A stretch of 64,000 nt of DNA from Anaerocolumna jejuensis DSM 15929 (GTDB lineage Bacteria; Bacillota; Clostridia; Lachnospirales; Lachnospiraceae), in NCBI RefSeq assembly GCF_900142215.1, contig NZ_FRAC01000006.1, positions 645,854-709,853 on the forward strand, written 5' to 3'. Shown piece by piece: positions 16,286 to 25,046 of the stretch. The translations under genes were made by a program, and so were the position numbers. Position 1 is the stretch's first letter, and every line of letters begins with the position of its first letter. The notes under the pieces are model-generated. The model did not search any database and was not told where the DNA came from. It saw nothing but the letters and a program-made list of their open reading frames with translations.

Positions 16286-17614
16286 CTATTGTTCCAGTAC
16301 AGCCTTATCCATATCAGCCAGGTAATTATCTACCGTATATTCCGGTGTATTTGTCATGAACATGCTGGTATCCTGCATAACCTCAGAAGTGCCTGCAGCC
16401 GTTGGCATCACATCCTGTACCAGGCCGTAGACAAAGCCAAATTTCTGCATGTCTGCTGCAAGCTGTGCAACAGGTTCTGCAAATTCTACTGCTTTTTTCC
16501 AGCCCATTTTATCCGGATTATATACCGTAAAGGGATTTCCTTTTTCTTCATAAACGTAACGGCAGCGAAGTTCCGATACTGCCTGGCAAAGTGCCGCTGC
16601 TTCTTTCGGGTGCTTTGTGCCGGCATATGCCATCATACCTGAATTCTGCTTTACGCCGCCAGCAACATTTTTACCATAGGAATCCAACTTGCTGTCATCC
16701 AGAACGGGATAATAAAAATATCCAAAGTCATCTCCCATCTTATCGGCACCGGATGCTACTGCCCAGGACCCATTTGCCATCATAGCAGCTTTTCCGCTCT
16801 CAAACATCGGCAAGGCTTCATCAATTCCCGTTAAAGCAACATTATCCGAAAAAGCTCCCATATCCAACAGCTCCTTCATAAATCCGGCTGCTTTACGGTA
16901 GGGTTCATCGGTAAATTTTGCAGTGCCCTCCACAATCTTCTTTGTAATCTGAGGATCAACGGAGTAAGCAAATCCCTCTACCATCATTGCTGCACACCAG
17001 CCGTCCTTTGCGCCTACCGCTATGGGTACATACTCTGTTCCTGCCAGTACTTCCACTACTTTCTTCAGTTCACTTGCTGTTTTTGGTACCTGAAGGTTAT
17101 ACTTTTCAAATATTCCCTTATTGTATAACATGATTTCATACGCAATATCCTCAAAGGGTACCGCATAAATATGTCCGTCTGCCGCCGGGAGCTTGGCAGA
17201 AGGAATTACCTTGTCCCAGTAACCGCTGCCGTTAAGATAGTCATCCAAGGCAAGGGCACTGTCTGATTTTAAGATAGGAGCTGCCCAGCTGCCGCCTCTT
17301 TCCCACCAAACATCCAGTTCTTCTCCGCCGGCAGCAATCATTGTCCTGACCTTTGTTTCATATGTCTGGGCATCTCCCGGACTCATATCCAGCTCCACCT
17401 CCACATCGGGTAAAACTTCCGGAAGATGCTTCATTACATACTCCATCTCTTTTTGAACATTCTCATCCGTGTCATTAAAAAGCATGTTCAGTTTGACCTT
17501 CTCTGCCTTGGTCCCCTGTTTCTCCCCTTCCTTAACCTTACTCTGACATGCGGTAAAATTTGCTGCCATGGTTAAAATAAGCATACAGGCCATCATTTTT
17601 TTCATAAGTTTCAT
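16286..17614 (-). CDS. Extracellular sugar-binding lipoprotein of the CUT1 importer
   Basis: 442 residues from ATG 17614, which has AAAGGAGG eight bases upstream. The signal peptide ends in FTAC, giving a lipid-anchored cysteine at about 23. The mature part follows the bacterial extracellular solute-binding family 1 layout, with GGEELDVWWERGG, AVPFEDIAYEIMLYNKGIFEKY-type sequence in separate blocks, and GKAAMMANGSWAV near the middle. It should deliver an oligosaccharide or glycoside to the two permeases downstream. The gene is divergent from the histidine kinase gene, the usual arrangement when a YesM/YesN pair controls a sugar importer. Confidence 0.92.
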   Translation of the reverse strand: MKLMKKMMACMLILTMAANFTACQSKVKEGEKQGTKAEKVKLNMLFNDTDENVQKEMEYVMKHLPEVLPDVEVELDMSPGDAQTYETKVRTMIAAGGEELDVWWERGGSWAAPILKSDSALALDDYLNGSGYWDKVIPSAKLPAADGHIYAVPFEDIAYEIMLYNKGIFEKYNLQVPKTASELKKVVEVLAGTEYVPIAVGAKDGWCAAMMVEGFAYSVDPQITKKIVEGTAKFTDEPYRKAAGFMKELLDMGAFSDNVALTGIDEALPMFESGKAAMMANGSWAVASGADKMGDDFGYFYYPVLDDSKLDSYGKNVAGGVKQNSGMMAYAGTKHPKEAAALCQAVSELRCRYVYEEKGNPFTVYNPDKMGWKKAVEFAEPVAQLAADMQKFGFVYGLVQDVMPTAAGTSEVMQDTSMFMTNTPEYTVDNYLADMDKAVLEQ

Positions 17615-17807
17615 ATACCTTACCTCCTTTTGTGATGATTACATTCTATAAAACATTTCCCCAATAGAAAATGGAATTTTCATACCTGACATGGAAAAAA
17701 GGCAACACATTGATTGTTTTTCTTTCTTTTTTTCTTCATAATTACTATAATAATACTACACCACGCGAATATTTTGACACATCAGACAAAGGAAGAGGTG
17801 ATTTCTG
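17615..17807. other. Divergent control region between the sugar operon and the YesM/YesN-type pair
   Basis: 193 bases hold both ribosome sites and both promoters. On the minus strand a TATAGAAT -10 region lies near 17650 with a poor -35, as expected for an activator-dependent promoter. No symmetric operator could be picked out by eye. Confidence 0.45.
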
Positions 17808-19547
17808 TTGAGCTTTTGGAACAAATTAAATCTGAAGCAAAAAATACTAACTGTTTTTATCCCCCTCATCGTCTTATCCATTCTGCTTATACTGACAGTG
17901 TCCGTTTCTGTCATTGCGAGAAGCAGCAGAAAGGAAACCATACAAAACGCCATTGACAAATGTACCCTTGTGGGCAAACAGGCAGAGCTTATCATCAGCA
18001 ATACCACGTACAATATAAAGGCTTTTTCAACCAGCTCCACTCTTCAGGAATCTATCCGTGCCGACTATACAAAGGATACCTATGGCAGCTATCTGTTTTA
18101 CAGTGCCATGCATACCTCCGTTTATAATATCATGGATATTGAAAACCTGATTTCAAGCGGTTATGTCCAAACTTTTGACAATAGAATCTATGATATAAAA
18201 ACCGACAAGGTTTCTTATGCTCCTGATAATTACATGCAAAAGGAATATCATTATATTACCTCAATGGGCGGCCAGATACTCATCCGTCCGGCAACAGATA
18301 AAAGTGTTAAAAGTGCTTATAATATCTCCAAAACCTTAATTGATATCAAAACCGGCAACTGCCTGGGAATTCTGTCCTTTAATATAAAAGAATCTCTTTT
18401 CTACCAGTCTTACAGCAATATATCCGATTCACAGGAGGAAGAATTTCTGATTACAGATGGCAGCGGAAAGATTATATCTGCCAAAAACCGCTCTCTGCCC
18501 GGAAAAACTATCAGCTCCGACATGCTGCATTTGATTGGAGAAAGTAAAACTGCCTCCAGGGAACTGGTATATGAAAGGGAAAAAAAGATGGCCGTATCCG
18601 TTCCTGTCGGTGAGACCGGATATCATGTCATCTGCCTGATTCCTTATAAATCCATTTACCAGAATGCTTTAGAGCTTGTTCGGATTCTGTTAATTATAGG
18701 TGTGCTGGTCTTGATTACCACCTTTTTTCTAGCCCGTTTTTTGGCAGAAAGCCTTGTATGGCCCCTGCAGAAATTAACCTCCTTTGCTGGTAAAGTCGGA
18801 GAAGGTTCTCTGGATATCTCCATTGAATTGAACTCATCGGATGAAATAGGCCTGTTAGCCAGGCAATTTCAGAAAATGGTGCAAAACATCAAACAGCTGA
18901 CCCAGCAAATTTATACCGAACAAAACAATAAACGGGAATATGAACTGCGCCTTTTGCAATCCCAGATAAATCCCCATTTTTTGTATAACTGCCTGGATAA
19001 CATCACTACCTTGATAGAGGCCGGCGAAAATTCCACAGCCGTTAATATGATTCATCATCTTGGCAGGTATTACCGTTTCATATTAAGCAAAGGACGCAAT
19101 ATCATCACAATAAAAGAAGAAATACAGATTGTAAAGGATTATCTTGAAATACAGCTGATTAAAAAGCCCGGACTTTTTACTTATGATATACAGGCAGAAG
19201 ATACAGTGAAGGATTATAAAATATTGAAATTCCTTCTTCAACCCATTGTAGAAAACTCTGTGATTCATGGATTTTCAAACTGTGAATACAATGGGTGCAT
19301 TGGCGTAAGTTTCCATGTAAATGAGAAGGATGATATTGTTATCACCATAGAAGACAATGGACAGGGCATCCCGCAAAAGACCTTGGAACAGATATTTATC
19401 CCCTCGGAAGTATCCATACCAAAACACTTTGGGCTGTCCAATATTAATGAACGTATCCGGCTTAAATTTGGTGAAGCCTATGGACTTACAATTATGCCAA
19501 AAGAAACAGGAACCGTCATAACATTGACCTTTCCTAAAATGCTTTGA
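17808..19547 (+). CDS. Sensor histidine kinase, YesM/LytS type
   Basis: 579 residues from a TTG at 17808 preceded by AAGAGGTGA. A membrane helix lies at about 13-35, an extracellular sensing region of about 250 residues follows, then a second helix near 290-310, a HAMP linker (SLVWPLQKLTSFAGKVGEG), and a kinase core with QSQINPHFLYNCLDNI, where the histidine is phosphorylated. The ATPase part has VENSVIHG, IEDNGQGIP and FGLSNINERI. This class senses sugars or the loaded binding protein outside the cell. The partner response regulator follows 30 bases later. The inferred target is the divergent sugar operon. Confidence 0.93.
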   Translation: MSFWNKLNLKQKILTVFIPLIVLSILLILTVSVSVIARSSRKETIQNAIDKCTLVGKQAELIISNTTYNIKAFSTSSTLQESIRADYTKDTYGSYLFYSAMHTSVYNIMDIENLISSGYVQTFDNRIYDIKTDKVSYAPDNYMQKEYHYITSMGGQILIRPATDKSVKSAYNISKTLIDIKTGNCLGILSFNIKESLFYQSYSNISDSQEEEFLITDGSGKIISAKNRSLPGKTISSDMLHLIGESKTASRELVYEREKKMAVSVPVGETGYHVICLIPYKSIYQNALELVRILLIIGVLVLITTFFLARFLAESLVWPLQKLTSFAGKVGEGSLDISIELNSSDEIGLLARQFQKMVQNIKQLTQQIYTEQNNKREYELRLLQSQINPHFLYNCLDNITTLIEAGENSTAVNMIHHLGRYYRFILSKGRNIITIKEEIQIVKDYLEIQLIKKPGLFTYDIQAEDTVKDYKILKFLLQPIVENSVIHGFSNCEYNGCIGVSFHVNEKDDIVITIEDNGQGIPQKTLEQIFIPSEVSIPKHFGLSNINERIRLKFGEAYGLTIMPKETGTVITLTFPKML

Positions 19548-19577
19548 AATTAGCGTGAGAAAGGTATGGTTATTTAT

Positions 19578-21185
19578 ATGTATAAAATAATGTTTGTAGA
19601 TGATGACCCTCTGGTAATCAAAAGACTTAAGAATATTCTGGACTGGGGTTCCCTGGGCTTTGAAGTAACGGGATGGGCGAAGGACGGAAAAGAGGCTCTT
19701 ACCCACATGAAAGAGCAATCCCCCCATGTAGTGATTACCGATATTAACATGCCCAATATGAATGGCTTGCAGTTTGTGGAGAAAGCCAAACTAGTATGCC
19801 CCCATACCCAATATATTTTATTAACCATAAATGACAGCTTTGGCTGTGCCCAGCAGGCACTTAATATGGGGGTATACCATTACCTTTTAAAGCCTGTTGA
19901 AAAAGATAAATTAAAGGCTCTCATAAAAGAACTCCTATCATTTTTCCAGACCAGCGAGGAGCAGTCCCAATATGTCTATACCCTTGAAAATAAAGCCGGC
20001 TTAAGTGAAAAGATGATTAGGGACAAGTATTTGAACTGGCTGGTCTCCGGCTGCCAGCCTCTTTCAGAAGAGCAGATAGCAGAAAATTTCAGTTTTTATA
20101 AAATACCAATTCAGGCTGATAAATTCGGGATGATTTCCATCCATATCAACAACCTGGATATCCAGTCAACAGCCCGGCAGCATTTTACGGCTTTAATTGA
20201 TACCATAATCAACTGCGTAGAAAACGCTCTCTGCTACTATAAAAACTATGCTGTTTTCAGCGACCCTGCCTACAGGATTAATATTCTTCTTGGTTATAAC
20301 GAGCAGGACAGCTCTGTCATTCCCAATGGGGAAGTTATCTGTCAGAACCTTAAGGATTCTCTTCTGTTTGAATTAAATCTTCCGGTGACACTATTCTATA
20401 GCCGCCGGTATACAGGCTATCAAAATATATACAGATGCTACTACGAAACCAAATACCTTCAAAAATATACCCAGGGTATTATGGATATGGGAATAATCTC
20501 ATATGAAAGTTTTATGTCCTATACCCTCCCCATATCCATCGATTTTGATAAAATGAGATCAACTGTATTAAAATATCTAAGAAATAATGCCTTTGACGAA
20601 TTAAAAACTTATGTCACGGATGCCGTATGCGGACTCCCCATAAATGTACCCTCATTAGAGTACTGTAATATTATCAGTATTGATTTTATAATGACAGGAA
20701 TTATGTTCATGCAGGAAAACAAGACTCCTTTAAGGGATATCTTCCATAAATATTATGACCCCATAAATGAAATTTCTGAGCTTACAACACCAGCAGAGAG
20801 AGCTGCTTTTGTTATAAATTTTTATGAAATCATGCTGGATTATAACCGTACCCATAAAATATCTTCCGGTAAAAGCCTGGTGCAAAAAACCATGGAGCTG
20901 ATTGAACAGAATACTGCTAATCCTTCCCTGTCCGTAAAATGGCTGGCTGCACAATTATATTTGAATGAAAATTATTTAAGCCGGCAGTTCCACAGGGAAA
21001 CCGGCAACTTTCTCATTAAGTATATCCAGGAACAAAAGCTTCAAAAAGCCAAATATTTTCTGGAACAGGGCTACTCCAATCTTCAAACTGTAGCCCAGAT
21101 GTCCGGTTTTTCCGATCCTCTCTACTTTAGCAAGTGCTTTAAAAAAAGATATGGTATAGCGCCTTCCAAATATATTTGCAATTAG
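19578..21185 (+). CDS. AraC-type response regulator, YesN family
   Basis: 535 residues from ATG 19578 (MYKIMFVDDDP). An in-frame ATG lies 12 bases upstream, but the GAGAAAGG site touches it. An N-terminal receiver domain has the acidic pair DDD and the phosphorylatable aspartate in VVITDINMPNMNG, with KPVEKDKL near 100. A middle region of about 250 residues follows, then two AraC helix-turn-helix motifs ending in SDPLYFSKCFKKRYGIAPSKY. It should activate the divergent importer operon after phosphorylation by the kinase gene just upstream. Confidence 0.93.
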   Translation: MYKIMFVDDDPLVIKRLKNILDWGSLGFEVTGWAKDGKEALTHMKEQSPHVVITDINMPNMNGLQFVEKAKLVCPHTQYILLTINDSFGCAQQALNMGVYHYLLKPVEKDKLKALIKELLSFFQTSEEQSQYVYTLENKAGLSEKMIRDKYLNWLVSGCQPLSEEQIAENFSFYKIPIQADKFGMISIHINNLDIQSTARQHFTALIDTIINCVENALCYYKNYAVFSDPAYRINILLGYNEQDSSVIPNGEVICQNLKDSLLFELNLPVTLFYSRRYTGYQNIYRCYYETKYLQKYTQGIMDMGIISYESFMSYTLPISIDFDKMRSTVLKYLRNNAFDELKTYVTDAVCGLPINVPSLEYCNIISIDFIMTGIMFMQENKTPLRDIFHKYYDPINEISELTTPAERAAFVINFYEIMLDYNRTHKISSGKSLVQKTMELIEQNTANPSLSVKWLAAQLYLNENYLSRQFHRETGNFLIKYIQEQKLQKAKYFLEQGYSNLQTVAQMSGFSDPLYFSKCFKKRYGIAPSKYICN

Positions 21186-21335
21186 CTGATATTTATATAT
21201 TTCTTTTATAATACAGACTTTAATCCACCCTTTCAATACTGATATACCTTTTTGTTTATTTAATGCTATATTATATTCCACATGTAATAATAAAAAATAA
21301 AAGAAAATAATAAATAAAGTCTCAGAAAGTAAAAA

Positions 21336-21374
21336 GCAGTATCCAAAACCTGCCAAAACAGCTCCGGATACTGC
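21336..21374 (-). terminator. Intrinsic terminator of the SLH/MacAB-like operon
   Basis: GCAGTATCC and GGATACTGC form a perfect 9-bp stem with a 21-base loop; on the minus strand it is followed by TTTTTACTTT. It lies about 20 bases after the permease stop and also faces the end of the plus-strand regulator gene. Confidence 0.8.
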
Positions 21375-21396
21375 ACATCTTAAGTACTCTATTATT

Positions 21397-22575
21397 TTAT
21401 TCACTTCTTAAGGCTTCAATGGGATTAAGCTTTGCGGCCTTATTCGCCGGCAGATATCCGAACAGGATACCGATACCTGCTGATATTCCAAAGGATATCA
21501 GGATAACGTTAAGGGAGGGCGTTGCATTATAGCCGATGGCCTTTCCAATCTGGATACTCGCAAAAGCTCCTAAAAGAATTCCAGCCATTCCGCCGATACC
21601 GCTTGTCAATCCGGCTTCCATAACGAACTGCCTCATGATATCCCTTTTCTTTGCTCCAAGGGATTTCCTGATACCTATCTCTCTGGTTCTTTCCGTTACG
21701 GACACCAGCATGATATTCATAATTCCAATTCCGGCAACCAAAAGGGAGATTCCGGCAATTCCTGCAAGAAGGGCTGTCATCATTCCAAGCTGCATGTTAA
21801 TCTCCTTTAGCATATCAATAAGATTCGTTGCAGAATAGAACTTTTTGTCATGATAAACTTTAAAGAGATAGTCATTAATATCTGAGGTGACCTTTGCTAC
21901 CACGTTAGTATCCTTTGCCATAAGGAAATAGCTGGTGATACTTCCGATATTGGCCTGCCTGGCTGCTGTTGTGTAGGGAATATAAACGCAATTATCATCG
22001 GACCATTCTACATTATCGGCAGTTTCTTTCAGTATCCCTTTTATGGTATAAGATTCACCATTAATTTTAAGAATATCCCCTATCTTAGCCTTCTGTTTAA
22101 AGACCTTTAAGTCAATGTAGCTGCCAATAACACAGGTCTTTTGAAGGTCAGCCACATCCATATAATTGATGAAGCTTCCCTTTTCCACCTTCTTGTCATT
22201 TAGCTTGGCATAGTTTTCATCCACGCCAGTAATGTTAACACCCTCCAATTTATCAGCATTGCCTTTTATGGTAGTCTGAAGGGAAACATTAGGAATTACC
22301 GCCCTAACGGTATCCTTATGCTTTTTTGCATAATCATACATGTCTTTTTCTGTAATTATCACATCTCCATTTCGGCCAATGAGAGAAACCGTAACATTAT
22401 TTACACCCATTGATCCAAAGGAGGATTTCATTTCCCTTGTCATACCCTGCATAAGGCTTACCATAATAATAACGGAAGCAACACCGATAATCATGCCTAA
22501 CATCGTGAGGAAGGAGCGCATTTTATTGCTTATGATACTGCTCCAGGATAGTTTAAATACCTGTATCGGATTCAT
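21397..22575 (-). CDS. MacB/FtsX-type ABC transporter permease
   Basis: 392 residues from ATG 22575, with GAGG six bases upstream; a GTG at 22587 is the longer alternative. The N-terminal helix lies around KMRSFLTMLGMIIGVASVIIM, then an extracellular MacB periplasmic core-like domain of about 220 residues, then three C-terminal helices with the FtsX signature VTERTREIGIRKSLGAKKRDI between the first two. It overlaps the ATPase gene by 23 bases. With the ATPase and the adaptor it forms an export machine of the MacAB class. Confidence 0.92.
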   Translation of the reverse strand: MNPIQVFKLSWSSIISNKMRSFLTMLGMIIGVASVIIMVSLMQGMTREMKSSFGSMGVNNVTVSLIGRNGDVIITEKDMYDYAKKHKDTVRAVIPNVSLQTTIKGNADKLEGVNITGVDENYAKLNDKKVEKGSFINYMDVADLQKTCVIGSYIDLKVFKQKAKIGDILKINGESYTIKGILKETADNVEWSDDNCVYIPYTTAARQANIGSITSYFLMAKDTNVVAKVTSDINDYLFKVYHDKKFYSATNLIDMLKEINMQLGMMTALLAGIAGISLLVAGIGIMNIMLVSVTERTREIGIRKSLGAKKRDIMRQFVMEAGLTSGIGGMAGILLGAFASIQIGKAIGYNATPSLNVILISFGISAGIGILFGYLPANKAAKLNPIEALRSE

Positions 22576-23302
22576 GCTCTTCCTCACTTTCCTTTACAAA
22601 GTCTTTGTATTTTTCAACCGGTCCGTCAAAAGTAATCTTACCATCCATTATCCGGATGACTCTTTTTGCCTCTGCTGCAATGGAGTTATCATGGGTAATC
22701 AGAATAATGGTATTTCCTTCCTGGTTCAGATCCTTTAACAAATCCAATACTTCTCTGCTGGTACGGGAGTCCAGGGCTCCGGTAGGCTCATCAGCCAGAA
22801 TAAGGGAAGGATTCCCCGCCAGTGCTCTGGCTATGGATACCCTCTGCTGCTGTCCGCCCGATAACTGATTGGGAAGATTTCTCCATTTATCACCTATCCC
22901 TACCTTTTCCAGAACCTCCAAGGCTCTTTTCTTTCGCTTTCCCTCACCCATTCCTGCATATAAAAGGGGAAGTGAAACATTCTCCATGAGGTTTTGCTTC
23001 GGAAGCAGGTTGTATTGCTGGAATACAAATCCAATCATTTTATTACGTATTTGGGCCAGATAATCTCCCTTCATTTTACTGACATCCTGTCCTTCCAGGA
23101 TGTATTTACCACTGGTGGGAGTATCCAATGCTCCGATAATATTCATGAGTGTTGACTTGCCGCTGCCGGATTTTCCGACAATTGCTACAAATTCTCCCTG
23201 ATTTATCTGTAGGTTGATACCATCATTGGCATTGACTACCGTATCACCCATATTATATACCTTATGTATATCTATCATTTCAATTAAAGGCGCTGTATCC
23301 AT
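22553..23302 (-). CDS. MacB/LolD-type ABC transporter ATP-binding protein
   Basis: 249 residues. Walker A is GKSGSGKST near 39-47, the Q-loop is FVFQQYNLLP, the signature LSGGQQQR lies near 143, and Walker B is LILADEPTGALD. This is the MacB/LolD family that drives mechanotransmission exporters. The gene begins eight bases after the adaptor gene ends and overlaps the permease at its 3' end, so the ATPase and permease parts, fused in E. coli MacB, are separate proteins here, as usual in Firmicutes. Confidence 0.95.
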   Translation of the reverse strand: MDTAPLIEMIDIHKVYNMGDTVVNANDGINLQINQGEFVAIVGKSGSGKSTLMNIIGALDTPTSGKYILEGQDVSKMKGDYLAQIRNKMIGFVFQQYNLLPKQNLMENVSLPLLYAGMGEGKRKKRALEVLEKVGIGDKWRNLPNQLSGGQQQRVSIARALAGNPSLILADEPTGALDSRTSREVLDLLKDLNQEGNTIILITHDNSIAAEAKRVIRIMDGKITFDGPVEKYKDFVKESEEEHESDTGI

Positions 23303-23310
23303 GTCTCCTC

Positions 23311-24978
23311 CTACTCTGTCGTCACAGTTACTCCATCACTGCTGCTGTAACCTCCGCCACCCATACCGATTCCACTGGTATCTGCATATGGAACATATAC
23401 CTCATCGCCTTCCTTCAGTCCTGACTTGATTTCTACATTTGCTCCGTCACTGATTCCAACCTCGACTTCAGCCTCACGGAAACCATCCGGTACACCATCA
23501 GCGCTGGCAGCCTTCTCTTTTTCATTCTTCTTGGCCTTATCCTGTTTTGATTTTATATAGACTATATTATCACGCATGATTGCACCAGCAGGTACCAGCA
23601 GGGCATTATCGGCTTTTGCTGTTATAATTTTCCCGGTAACATTCATTCCCGGAAGAAGTTTTCCGGTCTTATCTATCCGGATCGTAACCGGATAAGTACT
23701 TACTCCATTGGTAGTAGTGCTGTTTAAACCGATTTTCTCTACCTTTCCTTCTATCACTTCACCCGGAAGGGCATCTGCTGTTATCCTGACCTTTTGGCCT
23801 ACTGAAATATTTCTGATCTGAAGCTCATCAACATTCATACGGAAAGTCATAGCCGATAAATCATAGACAATGGCCAATGCACCCTTTGTAGTGTCGGCTG
23901 ACGGATCTATCGTATCACCTTTTTTCTTATTTTTCAGAATCACCTGCCCGGAAATAGGAGATTTGATACTGTAATTGTCCAGCTGATTTTCCTGGTTTTT
24001 AAGTGCCAGCTTTGCCTCCTTCAGTGCTATCTTGCTGTCTTCAATTGCACTGTCCGTTTCCTTGGAAGAAAGGGTGTAGATTACACTTCCTTTCTTCATA
24101 TACTTACCTTCTGTCAGATTCAGCGTATTTATCTTACCCGAACCTTCGGCTGTTATGGTCTGCTCCATACCTGCACGAAAGGTACCGTCACCGGCACATT
24201 GCTCCTTACCGATGCTTGCCAAAGCTGTCGCTCCTGCTGTTAATCCGCCGGGATTTTTAACCTTTATAGTTACCTTTTTTACTGATATATTTCCAGAAAG
24301 GCTTTCTCCCATGTCGTTAACTGCCGTAACCTGGCCCTTTAATTTCTCCATGGTAGTATCCATCTGAATGTATGCCTGTTTTCCGATGAGGCTATCCTTT
24401 GCCAGGGAAGAAAGGAAAGGTACATCAAGGTACATATAATCAGTGTCATAGATATCCGCAATGTTGCCGCCTGCCTGTATGCTATCTCCCTGCTTCACAT
24501 ACAGCTTCTTTACATAGCCCGCTATTTTGGCAGTTCCTTTTAAATCTCCCAGTTTTGTCAGGGAATCTTCATAGTTCTTTTGCGCTTTTTTAAGGGATAA
24601 GGAGGAGGTTTCAATACCATTTTTAACATCTTTGGTACTTACTTGATATAGGATATCTCCCTTCTTTACCGAATCACCTTCTTCGAAAGGAGCTGCAAGG
24701 ACCTCACCCTTTACCAGGGCATTTACTTCATACTTATCCAAAGGTTCTATGGTTCCCTTACCGCTCAGCAAACTCTCTATATTTCCCTTTGTTACCCCTG
24801 CCGTTTGCACAGGTGCCTGAGCTACCTTGCCGGCAGGCCTAAAAAACCCTACGGCCTTTATTGCAACAACTGCAATGATAGCAAGTATAACACAATATTT
24901 AATTACTTTTTTCCACCTTATATTTTTAAGATTTAATTTTTTCTTTTGCTTCTCACCGTTTATTTCCTTTTTAGCCAT
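23311..24978 (-). CDS. MacA/HlyD-like membrane fusion (adaptor) protein
   Basis: 555 residues from ATG 24978, which has AGAGGAT close upstream; an ATG at 25023 lacks such a site. A basic N-terminus is followed by one membrane helix at about 25-45, then biotinyl-lipoyl-like and barrel-sandwich segments that occur twice (GKGTIEPLDKYEVNALVKGEV and a second block around SGKINTLNLTEGKYMKKG), then beta-barrel and C-terminal domains with KTGKLLPGMNVTGKI. The doubled lipoyl unit makes it longer than the usual 400 residues. It ends in a glycine-rich tail. It should connect the ABC permease to the cell wall side. Confidence 0.88.
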   Translation of the reverse strand: MAKKEINGEKQKKKLNLKNIRWKKVIKYCVILAIIAVVAIKAVGFFRPAGKVAQAPVQTAGVTKGNIESLLSGKGTIEPLDKYEVNALVKGEVLAAPFEEGDSVKKGDILYQVSTKDVKNGIETSSLSLKKAQKNYEDSLTKLGDLKGTAKIAGYVKKLYVKQGDSIQAGGNIADIYDTDYMYLDVPFLSSLAKDSLIGKQAYIQMDTTMEKLKGQVTAVNDMGESLSGNISVKKVTIKVKNPGGLTAGATALASIGKEQCAGDGTFRAGMEQTITAEGSGKINTLNLTEGKYMKKGSVIYTLSSKETDSAIEDSKIALKEAKLALKNQENQLDNYSIKSPISGQVILKNKKKGDTIDPSADTTKGALAIVYDLSAMTFRMNVDELQIRNISVGQKVRITADALPGEVIEGKVEKIGLNSTTTNGVSTYPVTIRIDKTGKLLPGMNVTGKIITAKADNALLVPAGAIMRDNIVYIKSKQDKAKKNEKEKAASADGVPDGFREAEVEVGISDGANVEIKSGLKEGDEVYVPYADTSGIGMGGGGYSSSDGVTVTTE

Positions 24979-25046
24979 ATTATCCTCTTTCCTGAATACC
25001 CATTTCATGATTGGATAATTCATTTTTCAACCTGTCTTCCGGCAAT

